Below, piece by piece: positions 1 to 6,531 of a stretch of DNA of 14,855 bases. The notes under the pieces were generated by a model that was not told where the DNA came from, searched no databases, and saw nothing but the letters and a program-made list of their open reading frames with translations. Both the position numbers and the translations under genes were made by a program. Source of the DNA: Immundisolibacteraceae bacterium (GTDB lineage: Bacteria; Pseudomonadota; Gammaproteobacteria; Immundisolibacterales; Immundisolibacteraceae); NCBI GenBank assembly GCA_016763355.1, contig JAESTY010000080.1, forward strand, positions 1 through 14,855, read 5' to 3'. Numbering within the stretch: the first letter of the stretch is position 1; the number at the start of each line of letters is the position of its first letter.

Positions 1-501
1 CTCGACTGGGTGGCGGGCCGCATGGATCAACCCGAATTTATGGTGTCCGACACATCTGCGGATTACGCGGCAGCACCCGACGAATTTGCGCTGATTAAAA
101 AGCTGAACGTAGACGCTAGCTTGGGGCACGGAGCAGTCATTTCTGATGAGAGTGAAATTGGCCGGTTTGCGTTCCGAAAAGATTGGCTGTTTCGCAACGG
201 ACTAAACCATAAAGAGATTCGATTGATCGGCGTGAAGGGTGATTCAATGACACCGACTATCGACGATGGCGATATGCTGCTAATTGATACCGGCTGCTCT
301 GAATATCAGGGCGACGGCGTTTACGTTTTAAGGGTTGACTCTGAGCTTGTCGCTAAGAGAATGCAGTCGGATTTATCGGGCGGCTTCTTCATCAAATCTG
401 ATAACGCAGCCTATCGTGAAATTCATATCGATAAAGACTCATCTCTACAGGTTGATGTCGTTGCAAAAGTGGAACGTGTAATCAGTATTTCTGAACCGTA
501 A
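1..501 (+). CDS. XRE/S24-family repressor (LexA/CI-like), C-terminal part, 5'-truncated
   Basis: The reading frame is open from base 1, so the gene enters the window from the left. The first residues (LDWVAGRM) resemble the junction after an N-terminal XRE helix-turn-helix, which would lie upstream. Counting from the GTG at base 10, the S24 peptidase fold is clear: GRFAFRKDWL (51-60), the catalytic serine in GDSM (Ser79), DGDMLLID, and the general-base lysine in LVAKRM (Lys117), then a FFIKSDN strand. Family members are DNA-binding repressors that are often inactivated by RecA-stimulated self-cleavage during DNA damage. The usual Ala-Gly cleavage pair is not obvious: the segment reads DASLGHGA. 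No phage gene follows, so this may be a stand-alone regulator or the edge of a prophage outside the window. The GTG at base 10 is unlikely to be the real start. Confidence 0.85.
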   Translation, partial: LDWVAGRMDQPEFMVSDTSADYAAAPDEFALIKKLNVDASLGHGAVISDESEIGRFAFRKDWLFRNGLNHKEIRLIGVKGDSMTPTIDDGDMLLIDTGCSEYQGDGVYVLRVDSELVAKRMQSDLSGGFFIKSDNAAYREIHIDKDSSLQVDVVAKVERVISISEP

Positions 502-868
502 GATGTCCAACTTCGGTTTTATGACCGCTCAGGTCAAAACCAAAAAACCAGAACGACTATCAATTAGTTAGCGGTTAGTAATCCCGTCATTCTAAGTTGG
601 ACACCTTGTCCTACTTAACAGCGTTTAACTTGGACAGATCTCTTCTAGTGATTAGAGGCTGCGCAGTCGTTAAAGCGTTATGAACTCTAGCCATCTCAGG
701 AATGAATGCTGCTGGATTGCCTATACCTCAAGAGCATCAATCCAGATGGCGCACAAGTTTTTGCGGCTAAAACCATCTGACACTGGCACCGGTTTTCGCT
801 GCACACTAAATCGGCCGCAATCCTTTGTTCCTGCTGGTTTTGTCCCGCACTATCCCGGCCGCTCCCAC
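502..868. other. Intergenic stretch of 367 bp without a convincing gene
   Basis: This gap lies between the S24 repressor and the convergent PPOX gene. Its left part (504-636) carries the TGTCCAACTT-type inverted repeats listed separately, and a GC-poor stem at 515-541 with a two-base bulge and no T-tract. Further right is an 8-bp perfect inverted repeat, CTGGATTG at 712-719 with CAATCCAG at 738-745. Short open frames of 60-71 codons at 680-895 (+) and 696-878 (-) show no recognisable motif, no convincing ribosome binding site, and overlap each other, so I do not call genes. Confidence 0.6.
504..636. repeat. Cluster of four 10-bp half-sites in alternating orientation (operators or IS-end remnants)
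   Basis: TGTCCAACTT at 504-513 is exactly the reverse complement of AAGTTGGACA at 594-603. Two degenerate copies follow: TGTCCTACTT at 607-616 and AACTTGGACA at 627-636. The second and third copies, separated only by CCT, form a near-perfect 23-bp palindrome at 594-616 with 9 of 10 arm positions paired. The arrangement fits repressor operators for the adjacent S24 protein. It also fits abutted insertion-sequence ends, since each pair begins with TG and ends with CA and the 3-bp spacer resembles an IS3-family circle junction. No target-site duplication is visible and no transposase is nearby. Confidence 0.5.
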
Positions 869-1789
869 TTAGTCCCATCTAGACAAGCCAACTGACACTG
901 CACACTTCAATGTAAAGCGAAGTAGCCGCTCGGCACCCGCAAATTGCGCCAATTCGTCGCCACTCCAGATAATCTTAATTGCTCCGCTTAGCTGCAGGTA
1001 ATTGCCGGTTTCGAAGTCGACGAACAGCAGTCCTGCCTGCGGGTTTTCGGTCAGATTGCCAAGGGTATTAAAATGCATGTTGCCCGCGTAGTCGGGAATA
1101 ATCAGGGTTGAGTGATCTTCAACGGTGACAAAGCCCGGTTCGCCGCCTCGGTGAGAAACATCGGTACCACTGGTAGGATCATCGCCACTGCCAGCGCGGT
1201 GGCTGGCGATAAAGAAGGTATCAGCCGAACTGATCATCAGTTGATCGCTGGCACAAAGGTGAGGTGTAGTTATTGGCTGATCCCACGCAGCATGAGTCAT
1301 CTGTGCGGTAGCAGTCTCGATATCCCGTGGGGTGATGTATTGAGGACAATTACCAAAGGCCTGGTCGATCGTCAGTGAAAAACCGTCGTTACCGCTGCCC
1401 AGCCGGTTGATACGGCCATTGGCGCGATTACGTCGTCGAGCAGACAAATCGATGCCTAGTAAGCCCAGGGTTGCACCGACCCCAAGGTTGTCATTAAGTA
1501 AGTCACCCGGAAATGGGGTTGCAGCAATGGTCATGGTGGTAGCGTCTGGCATAGTAATGAATCCTGCAGGCCCCGTTAGTAACGATGCGCTTGGCTGGCC
1601 ATTGGTGTCACTGCTGCCAACTACCAGGTAAGGTAGCTGGCGGTAAAATTGTTGGTGCTGCTCGGGCAGGTGGTCCCGAATCATTCTCCGACCTAACTGC
1701 TCAACCTGTGGACCAATGCCGAGACGTTGATGGATGGCTTGTTCGCCACTGTGGAAGGGAGAAGCTGAAGGGCCAGTTAGTGTAGTCAT
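869..1789 (-). CDS. Pyridoxamine 5'-phosphate oxidase-like (PPOX) flavin-nucleotide-binding protein
   Basis: This 306-residue protein belongs to the predicted flavin-nucleotide-binding family related to PNP oxidase (COG3576 type). Visible family motifs are the N-terminal SPFHSGEQ, RDHLPEQH, the basic RRRNRANGR (118-126), FGNCPQY (145-151), DVSHRGG (210-216) and FNTLGNL (240-246). Some relatives carry a C-terminal ferredoxin/reductase domain; this one stops after GLSRWD and stands alone. It probably binds FMN or a related flavin in the cytoplasm; its substrate is unknown. A longer frame starts at 1846, but I choose the ATG at 1789. That ATG overlaps the upstream cupin stop codon (TGATG) and has GGAG seven bases before it, which indicates translational coupling as the last gene of the five-gene operon. 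No terminator is evident downstream. Confidence 0.85.
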   Translation of the reverse strand: MTTLTGPSASPFHSGEQAIHQRLGIGPQVEQLGRRMIRDHLPEQHQQFYRQLPYLVVGSSDTNGQPSASLLTGPAGFITMPDATTMTIAATPFPGDLLNDNLGVGATLGLLGIDLSARRRNRANGRINRLGSGNDGFSLTIDQAFGNCPQYITPRDIETATAQMTHAAWDQPITTPHLCASDQLMISSADTFFIASHRAGSGDDPTSGTDVSHRGGEPGFVTVEDHSTLIIPDYAGNMHFNTLGNLTENPQAGLLFVDFETGNYLQLSGAIKIIWSGDELAQFAGAERLLRFTLKCAVSVGLSRWD

Positions 1790-2466
1790 CAATTTGCTCC
1801 ATGATGTTGTGCTGGCAGGTGGCCAGTTTTGATGTAGAGCTTGCACCCTGATTCACTAAAGGGGCTGTGACTGCTGCCAGGAGGTTGGCGTAACCAGGTG
1901 CCAGCAGGGTAGTGTCCGTGTTCGTCAGAGAATTCCCCGTCGAGCACATAAATTTCTTCGCCTCCGGCGTGGCTATGCGGCTCGGGTCTGGCGCCCGCCG
2001 CGAGTCGTTGTAGCGCTACTTCTTCATCGTTATAGCTATGCAGTGGCAGGATTTGTAACCCAGGTCGGTCTGATGATTGCCAGTTGCCCTGATTGCAGTC
2101 ACTACGCACAAATTGCTGGTCATCAGGGTCGAACTGGCGAAGTTTTACCAGAATAGTGCAGCCGGGTTCGCTGGACGGTTGGTGCCTGGAGCCCGGAGGA
2201 TTACGAACATACATACCGGCAGGAAAGTCGCCACTGTCATCAGAAAAGGTACCCTCGAGCACCAGAAATTCTTCCCCCAGATCATGGTTGTGTGGGCTGA
2301 AGTGTGAACCTGGCGCGTATCGCACCAGAGTGGTAGCCCTGTCAGCGTTTTCGCCGCCAACACGTTCCAATTGCCGACGGGTGACGCCGGCTAAAGGCGA
2401 TGCAACCCAGTCTAGATCTGTGCTGTAAATGACTGCTCGTTGACGCAGGTCTGCGTTTATATTCAC
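1789..2466 (-). CDS. Double-cupin protein, ChrR-like cupin domains
   Basis: This 225-residue protein contains two tandem cupin domains of the anti-sigma-factor ChrR C-terminal type. The first has HNHDLGEE (His59, His61, Glu65/66) and a later GSRH (His95). The second has HSHAGGEE (His164, His166, Glu170/171) and GSSH (His200). These are plausible metal ligands, so each domain may hold Zn, Fe or Mn. In Rhodobacter, ChrR uses an N-terminal zinc anti-sigma domain plus a cupin to sense singlet oxygen. Here the anti-sigma domain is absent and no ECF sigma gene is nearby, so a catalytic or metal-dependent sensing role is more likely. The start is GTG at 2466 with a weak GGAA upstream; no ATG lies close. 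It is fourth in the operon, 103 bp after the GST gene, and overlaps the PPOX start. Confidence 0.82.
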   Translation of the reverse strand: MNINADLRQRAVIYSTDLDWVASPLAGVTRRQLERVGGENADRATTLVRYAPGSHFSPHNHDLGEEFLVLEGTFSDDSGDFPAGMYVRNPPGSRHQPSSEPGCTILVKLRQFDPDDQQFVRSDCNQGNWQSSDRPGLQILPLHSYNDEEVALQRLAAGARPEPHSHAGGEEIYVLDGEFSDEHGHYPAGTWLRQPPGSSHSPFSESGCKLYIKTGHLPAQHHGAN

Positions 2467-2569
2467 TGTTTGGTTCCGTTATTGAATGGGGCGGTCACTA
2501 ATGTCTATGTAAACCGCCCTCACCCGGATGGTCTCTATCGCGACCAGGGCCAGGGCGATTATTGACAGA

Positions 2570-3178
2570 TTACGCTGCGGCGCTGGGTCGTGTAGAAACC
2601 CTGCTGTGCCATTCATGTAAATACTGAAAGTCTTCGACATTGAAGAGTCCAAGCGCCACGCCCAGGTCGACCGCGCATAGCGCAGTGATGTCGGCAACAG
2701 AGAATTGATCGCCGCTGATGAACGGTTTCTGTGCTAACAGTAGGTCGAGGCTTTTAAGTTCTTTGAGTGCTTGATCCCGGTTGTGGTTGCCCCATGCGGC
2801 ATTTCGATAACGATTATCACCAAGGCCGTCGGTACTGTGATGAAAATAGCTGCCCAGCGGGTTAAATAGCTGATTCTCAATCCGTCGATGCCACATATCG
2901 ATCGACGCTTTCTGCAGGGCGGTTTCACCCATCAGTGCCGGCTGAGGGTGAACTTCTTCGAGGTAACGGCAGATGGAGGCGCTTTCAGCAATCACTTCAC
3001 CGCTATCAGTTTCCAGTGCTGGGATTAAACCACTTGGGTTTTTTTTCAAATACGCTGGCCTTTGATGCTCGCCGGCAGGAACGTCAATGGTTTCAGTCGG
3101 TACTTGAATGCCTTTTTCGGCTAAAAATATCCGTACGCGACGGGGGTTTGGAAATCCGGGATGGTCATAAAGTTTCAT
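2570..3178 (-). CDS. Glutathione S-transferase family protein
   Basis: This 202-residue protein has the length and two-domain layout of cytosolic GSTs. The N-terminal thioredoxin-like half (about 1-78) starts MKLYDHPGFPNPRRVRI, contains the NPSGLIPALE loop (48-57) with the cis-proline that contacts the glutathione backbone, and the IAESASI motif (63-69) whose Glu-Ser pair binds the gamma-glutamyl group. The C-terminal helical half carries the N-capping motif FSVADI. It probably conjugates glutathione to electrophiles or reduces them; the substrate cannot be read from the sequence. The ATG has GGAG eight bases upstream. It is the third gene of the operon, 63 bp after the AhpD-like gene. A weak inverted repeat GGGCGGT/ACCGCCC (2489-2519) lies in the gap after it and has no T-tract. 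Confidence 0.9.
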   Translation of the reverse strand: MKLYDHPGFPNPRRVRIFLAEKGIQVPTETIDVPAGEHQRPAYLKKNPSGLIPALETDSGEVIAESASICRYLEEVHPQPALMGETALQKASIDMWHRRIENQLFNPLGSYFHHSTDGLGDNRYRNAAWGNHNRDQALKELKSLDLLLAQKPFISGDQFSVADITALCAVDLGVALGLFNVEDFQYLHEWHSRVSTRPSAAA

Positions 3179-3241
3179 CGTACTATCTCCTGTTTGGATG
3201 GTTTAATTAAAGCTTGGATCGCTGTGTAGAATCGATCAAAA

Positions 3242-3826
3242 TTAGTAGTGATAGGTAGCCGCTACTGGGGCACCAGTGGCGGGCGGGTGCCAGGCCTGGT
3301 CGGCAAAGGCTTTGTCCAGCGCTGGGTCGGCAATATGATTGACATAGTTGGCCAGGGTCTTCATAGCGATCAGCGCGATCACATCGAAGATATGCTGGCG
3401 TTTAAAACCGGCATCTAGGAAAGTCTGAATCGAGGCGTCTGGAGTCCAGCCTTCGTGAGCTAGCGTGGAGAGAGTGAACTGACGCAATGCCTCCAGTCGT
3501 TGTTGGGGTAAAGGATGATTGAGCCGTAACGCACTGAGCGTTGCGGAATCGATCTTCAGACCTTTCGCTAATGTTGAATGGGCTGCTACACAATATTCGC
3601 AGCCATTGGCAATTCTCACGGTGACCGCTACTACCTGCTGCTCGATGTCGGTAAGCGCGCTAAGTTGTTGCGCGCGGCCTATTGCTTGATAGCTCGAGAG
3701 CGCGGCTGGTGACTCAGCCATCACCCGATATAAATTGGGCACGAAACCCAGAGACTTTTCCGTAGCAGCGAGAATCGGCTGTGAGGCTCGTGGTACGTCG
3801 GTGGTTGAGTAGGGTTCGAATGTCAT
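3242..3826 (-). CDS. AhpD-like/carboxymuconolactone decarboxylase-family peroxidase-related protein
   Basis: This 194-residue, all-helical protein shows the AhpD-type redox motif CEYCVAAH (Cys76, Cys79, His83), the CxxCxxxH core of alkylhydroperoxidases in the carboxymuconolactone decarboxylase superfamily. The N-terminal LGFVPNLYRVMAESP and the helix FDVIALIAMKTLANYVNHIAD are typical of the 'peroxidase-related' subfamily. The two cysteines probably cycle through a disulfide to reduce peroxides or a related oxidant; the partner reductant is unknown. The ATG is preceded by AGGAG with eight bases of spacing. The 96-bp gap before it carries a good -24/-12 match (3880-3895), so this gene may head its own sigma-54 transcript within the operon. 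Confidence 0.88.
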   Translation of the reverse strand: MTFEPYSTTDVPRASQPILAATEKSLGFVPNLYRVMAESPAALSSYQAIGRAQQLSALTDIEQQVVAVTVRIANGCEYCVAAHSTLAKGLKIDSATLSALRLNHPLPQQRLEALRQFTLSTLAHEGWTPDASIQTFLDAGFKRQHIFDVIALIAMKTLANYVNHIADPALDKAFADQAWHPPATGAPVAATYHY

Positions 3827-3922
3827 TAGTTTTCTCCTGGTGGTATTCAGTTGTTGAGTTTCAAAAAACTCCCGGCGTTGGCACTCACAGTGCCAGGCTG
3901 GGTTCAGAGGGGAGGTATTCTG
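3827..3922 (-). other. Structured gap between the PfpI and AhpD-like genes
   Basis: The gap holds two perfect short hairpins: TGGCACT/AGTGCCA with a 3-base loop (3879-3895) and GAGTTT/AAACTC with a 4-base loop (about 3855-3870). Neither is followed by a T-run in the direction of transcription, so a terminator is unlikely. The first coincides with the candidate sigma-54 promoter. Confidence 0.5.
3880..3895 (-). promoter_or_regulatory. Candidate sigma-54 (-24/-12) promoter before the AhpD-like gene
   Basis: Read on the minus strand the site is TGGCACTGTGAGTGCC. The -24 element TGGCAC is perfect. The invariant GG and GC dinucleotides are exactly 10 bases apart, and the -12 element is GTGCC against the consensus TTGCW. 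Predicted transcription would start near 3869, about 43 bases before the ATG. The site is also a palindrome, so it could instead be a hairpin or an operator. Confidence 0.45.
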
Positions 3923-4681
3923 TTAGCCACTGGTTCTTGCTGGACGCGAGTTGCGGGCGGGTTGATAGCCGTCTTTAGCGTTGGCGGCGGTCTCAATGTC
4001 ATTGCGATAACCCTCGTAGGCCTGCTGGTATTCCATGACTCGGGCGACCTCGCCGACAAAATGATCGCTGTAACCGGCCCGGCGAAGTAGGTGAAAACCC
4101 AGTTCCATGCCGGCGGCGATACCGCCAGCGGTAATGATTCGACCGGCATCGACCACCCGGGCAGCACTTATTTTTGCCTTCGGTGCCAGCATCGCTAGAC
4201 GCTCGATCGGCAGTAATCCCATGGCTGCCTGTTCAGCGTTGTCGCCTTCTTTTCTGCTGGTCGCGGGCAGGCCATCTAGCAGCCCCATCTGGGCGTAAAT
4301 CCATGATCCCGTGCAGACACTGGTTAGCAGTGTGGAATCCGCCAGGTCGTTAATGTATTGATGTAAACGCCGGTTATAAGTCTCCTGGCGGGTACCAAAA
4401 CCACCGGGTATTAGCAGCGCGTCCAGAGCCGGTTGATCATGAATGCTGTAGTTGGGGAAAAGCGTTAGGCCCGCCTGGGTTTGTACCGGTCGTAACGCAT
4501 CAGCAATCAGGAATACATCCAGGCTGGGATCAAAGCGTCTGGCTACTGAGAACACGCCGTAAGGGGCTGCGTAGTCAATAATTTCCGCATCCTTGAATAC
4601 GTAGATGCCGAGACGGAATCCTGACGCCTGGCCGGGCCCGATGTTGTTGGCGGGTAGTGGCGGTGATATTGAGATTGGCAC
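3923..4681 (-). CDS. DJ-1/PfpI-family (class I glutamine amidotransferase-like) protein
   Basis: This 252-residue cytoplasmic protein has the DJ-1/PfpI fold. A conserved acidic residue sits in FKDAEIIDY (Glu33), a PGGFG loop follows, and the nucleophile elbow SVCTGSWIYAQMGLL carries Cys123. A C-terminal ITAGGIAAGMELGFHLLRR block resembles isonitrile hydratases and the sensor half of GlxA-type AraC regulators. The ATTHW motif common after the elbow reads ATSRK here, so the activity may differ. Homologues act as glyoxalases, isonitrile hydratases or chaperones; I cannot choose. The frame extends upstream to an ATG at 4783, but I pick GTG at 4681. It has AGGAG six bases before it, domain homology begins only afterwards, and the extension would swallow the candidate promoter. 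It is first in the operon, and its C-terminal tail is polar and probably disordered. Confidence 0.83.
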   Translation of the reverse strand: MPISISPPLPANNIGPGQASGFRLGIYVFKDAEIIDYAAPYGVFSVARRFDPSLDVFLIADALRPVQTQAGLTLFPNYSIHDQPALDALLIPGGFGTRQETYNRRLHQYINDLADSTLLTSVCTGSWIYAQMGLLDGLPATSRKEGDNAEQAAMGLLPIERLAMLAPKAKISAARVVDAGRIITAGGIAAGMELGFHLLRRAGYSDHFVGEVARVMEYQQAYEGYRNDIETAANAKDGYQPARNSRPARTSG

Positions 4682-4687
4682 GTGATG

Positions 4688-4692
4688 CTCCT
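4688..4692 (-). promoter_or_regulatory. Ribosome binding site that decides the PfpI start
   Basis: AGGAG on the minus strand is followed by six bases (CATCAC) and then GTG at 4681. It is the strongest Shine-Dalgarno match near any candidate start of this frame. Confidence 0.7.
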
Positions 4693-4744
4693 GGTTAAGA
4701 TGGTGCTGCTGTAGGTTGTAATAACTGTTTCTGTAAAACGCTAT

Positions 4745-4760
4745 ATCAGGTTTCGTGCCA
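4745..4760 (-). promoter_or_regulatory. Candidate sigma-54 (-24/-12) promoter of the five-gene operon
   Basis: The minus strand reads TGGCACGAAACCTGAT. The -24 element TGGCACG is perfect. At exactly the right distance the -12 element is CTGAT, so the invariant GC is GA, a real weakness. Predicted transcription starts near 4734, leaving about 53 bases of leader before the GTG at 4681. The divergent neighbour encodes a sigma-54 activator, which raises the prior. Confidence 0.45.
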
Positions 4761-4801
4761 ACTTTTTTAACCATGTAAATCAATGGGTTGTTTTATTTCT
4801 A

Positions 4802-4876
4802 AATTCCCAAAAAATTGTAAGTAACAAATATTCGTTAAATAATTCCCAATTTGCTGGTTATCATATCTGTTTGGGA
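4802..4876. promoter_or_regulatory. Possible upstream activator sites in the divergent intergenic region
   Basis: AATTCCCAA occurs at 4802-4810 and again at 4841-4849, and the inverted core TTGGGA is at 4871-4876. The second and third copies make a dyad with centres 27 bp apart. They lie about 40-115 bp upstream of the candidate -24 element, a normal place for binding of a sigma-54 activator. The region is AT-rich, so chance similarity is possible. Confidence 0.3.
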
Positions 4877-4967
4877 GTGGTGTCTAGCCTGTGCGAATCA
4901 AGCCCTGTGGATCAATTGCAGAACCAGGGTTTGATCGGCTAACGCCCGTAACCGAATCGAGTGACCA

Positions 4968-6500
4968 ATGACCGAGATAACCGAACAGAACCTGGATAAC
5001 CCCGCAGAGTTAGCAAGGCTGTTGGATGAGCGGGCCCGTATTCTGGAAGCGGCAGGTGAAGGGATTTATGGCATTGACTGCCAGGGACTGGGTACTTTTG
5101 CCAATCCGGCGGCGATACGGATTCTGGGCTGGACGCCGGATCAGTTGGTTGGTCAGCCGGTGCATCAGTTGCATCATCACAGCCACGCCGATGGCACGCC
5201 TTACCCGCGGGAGCAGTGCCCGATCTACGCAGCGCTGCAAGATGGCAAGGTGCATCACGAAGAAAATGAGGTGTTCTGGCATGCCGATGGCAGCTGTGTA
5301 CCGGTGGAATACACCAGTACGCCGATCCGGGATGGTGACGGCAACCAACTCGGTGCGGTGGTGGTATTTCGTGATATCAGTGAACGCAAACAGGCGCAGC
5401 GTGAGCAGCAGATAGCTTATGCGCAGATAGAATCGCTTAAAAATGAGTTGCAGCGGGAGAGGGACTATCTGCGTGAAGAGGTCAAAGTAGCTCATAACTT
5501 TCATGAGATTGTCGGCAACAGTGATCCACTCAAACGCCTGCTTAGTCAGATAGAAGCGGTGGCAGCGACGCCGGCGAATGCGTTAATTCTTGGTGAAACT
5601 GGTGTTGGTAAAGAACTGGTGGCCCGCGCGATTCATGCGGCTAGTGACCGGGTTGACGGTCCTCTGGTCAAGGTCAACTGCGCTTCGATACCCAAGGATC
5701 TGTTTGAGAGTGAATTCTTTGGCCATGTTAAAGGTGCATTCACCGGTGCTTTACGAGATCGGGTAGGTCGGTTTGAGCTAGCCGAGGGCGGCACCCTGTT
5801 TTTGGATGAGGTGGGTGAAGTACCCCTTGAACAGCAGGGCAAGTTACTGCGTGCCTTGCAGGAAAAAGAGTTTGAGCGGGTCGGCGAAGCCCAGACTCAC
5901 AAAGTTAACGTCCGCATTATTGCGGCCACTAATCGAGATTTAAGAGAAGAGGCCGAGGCTGGCAGGTTTCGCCAGGATCTCTATTTTCGACTCAGTGTGT
6001 TTCCGATCGAGGTACCAACACTGCGCGAGCGCAAGCAAGATGTGGTCCCTCTGGTGCATAATTTTTTACAGCGTATCTGTGCTGATTTTGGCCGGCCTTT
6101 ATTGGCGCTTTCCTCAGCTCAGGCGAATCGATTAATCGCTTATGATTGGCCAGGTAATGTTCGTGAACTACAGAATGTGATCGAGCGAGCGGTGATTTTA
6201 AGCCGCGGTGACCGGCTGATGCTGGATTCAGCGCTTCCGGAATTAAACCTATCGAGCCCATCGGGCCAAGCCCCGCTGGAATCATCGACGTTGCTAGCAG
6301 ATTCCGGTGATACACAATTCGTTACCCTGGAGGTGATGAAACAGCGCCAACGGGACAATATTATCGGTGCATTAATGGCTGCCGGTTGGCGAGTCTCAGG
6401 TGATGGGGGTGCCGCGGAGTTACTAGGGGTGAAGCCAACCACACTGGCTTACCAGATGAAACGTCTGGCGATAAAAAAAGGGGATGGTCAGCAGCGCTAA
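4968..6500 (+). CDS. PAS domain-containing sigma-54-dependent transcriptional activator (AAA+, Fis-type HTH)
   Basis: This 510-residue bacterial enhancer-binding protein has three parts. A PAS sensor domain (about 20-138) ends in the typical FRDISERK, and a coiled-coil linker follows (140-172). The AAA+ sigma-54 interaction domain (about 178-405) has Walker A GETGVGKE (209-216), the GAFTGA loop that contacts sigma-54 (256-261), Walker B TLFLDE (276-281), the arginine-rich RFRQDLYFRLS sensor region (333-343) and WPGNVREL (394-401). The C-terminal Fis-type helix-turn-helix spans about 470-502. The PAS domain contains a His/Cys-rich HHHSHADG...CPI stretch and may bind a ligand. No response-regulator receiver domain is present. 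The gene is divergent from the PfpI-AhpD-GST-cupin-PPOX operon, which it probably activates. The start ATG has only a weak GAG upstream. Its last codons overlap a terminator for the opposing oxygenase operon. Confidence 0.93.
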   Translation: MTEITEQNLDNPAELARLLDERARILEAAGEGIYGIDCQGLGTFANPAAIRILGWTPDQLVGQPVHQLHHHSHADGTPYPREQCPIYAALQDGKVHHEENEVFWHADGSCVPVEYTSTPIRDGDGNQLGAVVVFRDISERKQAQREQQIAYAQIESLKNELQRERDYLREEVKVAHNFHEIVGNSDPLKRLLSQIEAVAATPANALILGETGVGKELVARAIHAASDRVDGPLVKVNCASIPKDLFESEFFGHVKGAFTGALRDRVGRFELAEGGTLFLDEVGEVPLEQQGKLLRALQEKEFERVGEAQTHKVNVRIIAATNRDLREEAEAGRFRQDLYFRLSVFPIEVPTLRERKQDVVPLVHNFLQRICADFGRPLLALSSAQANRLIAYDWPGNVRELQNVIERAVILSRGDRLMLDSALPELNLSSPSGQAPLESSTLLADSGDTQFVTLEVMKQRQRDNIIGALMAAGWRVSGDGGAAELLGVKPTTLAYQMKRLAIKKGDGQQR

Positions 6501-6508
6501 CCATCCCC
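6473..6508 (-). terminator. Rho-independent terminator of the oxygenase operon, inside the regulator's 3' end
   Basis: On the minus strand, a perfect 9-bp stem GGGGATGGT/ACCATCCCC (6480-6488 with 6500-6508), an 11-base loop and seven T residues (6473-6479) follow the beta-subunit gene by 23 bp. The T-run corresponds to AAA codons near the C-terminus of the convergent regulator. Confidence 0.88.
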
Positions 6509-6531
6509 CTGGCAACACTTAACTCAGGTTT

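Noticed and set aside
515..541. Hairpin GGTTTT-GACC / GGTCAAAACC after the S24 gene as a terminator
   Set aside because: The stem has a two-base bulge and is followed by an A-run, not a T-run, on the gene's strand.
680..895. Open frames of 71 codons (+, 680-895) and 60 codons (-, 696-878)
   Set aside because: They overlap each other, have no ribosome binding site or recognisable motif, and have compositions typical of chance frames.
1790..1846. 19-residue N-terminal extension of the PPOX protein starting at 1846
   Set aside because: It lies in another frame over the cupin gene; the ATG at 1789 has a clear GGAG and the usual stop-start overlap.
5010..5504. 164-codon open frame on the minus strand inside the sigma-54 regulator
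   Set aside because: It is antisense to the well-conserved PAS region, with no family motifs; a coding shadow.
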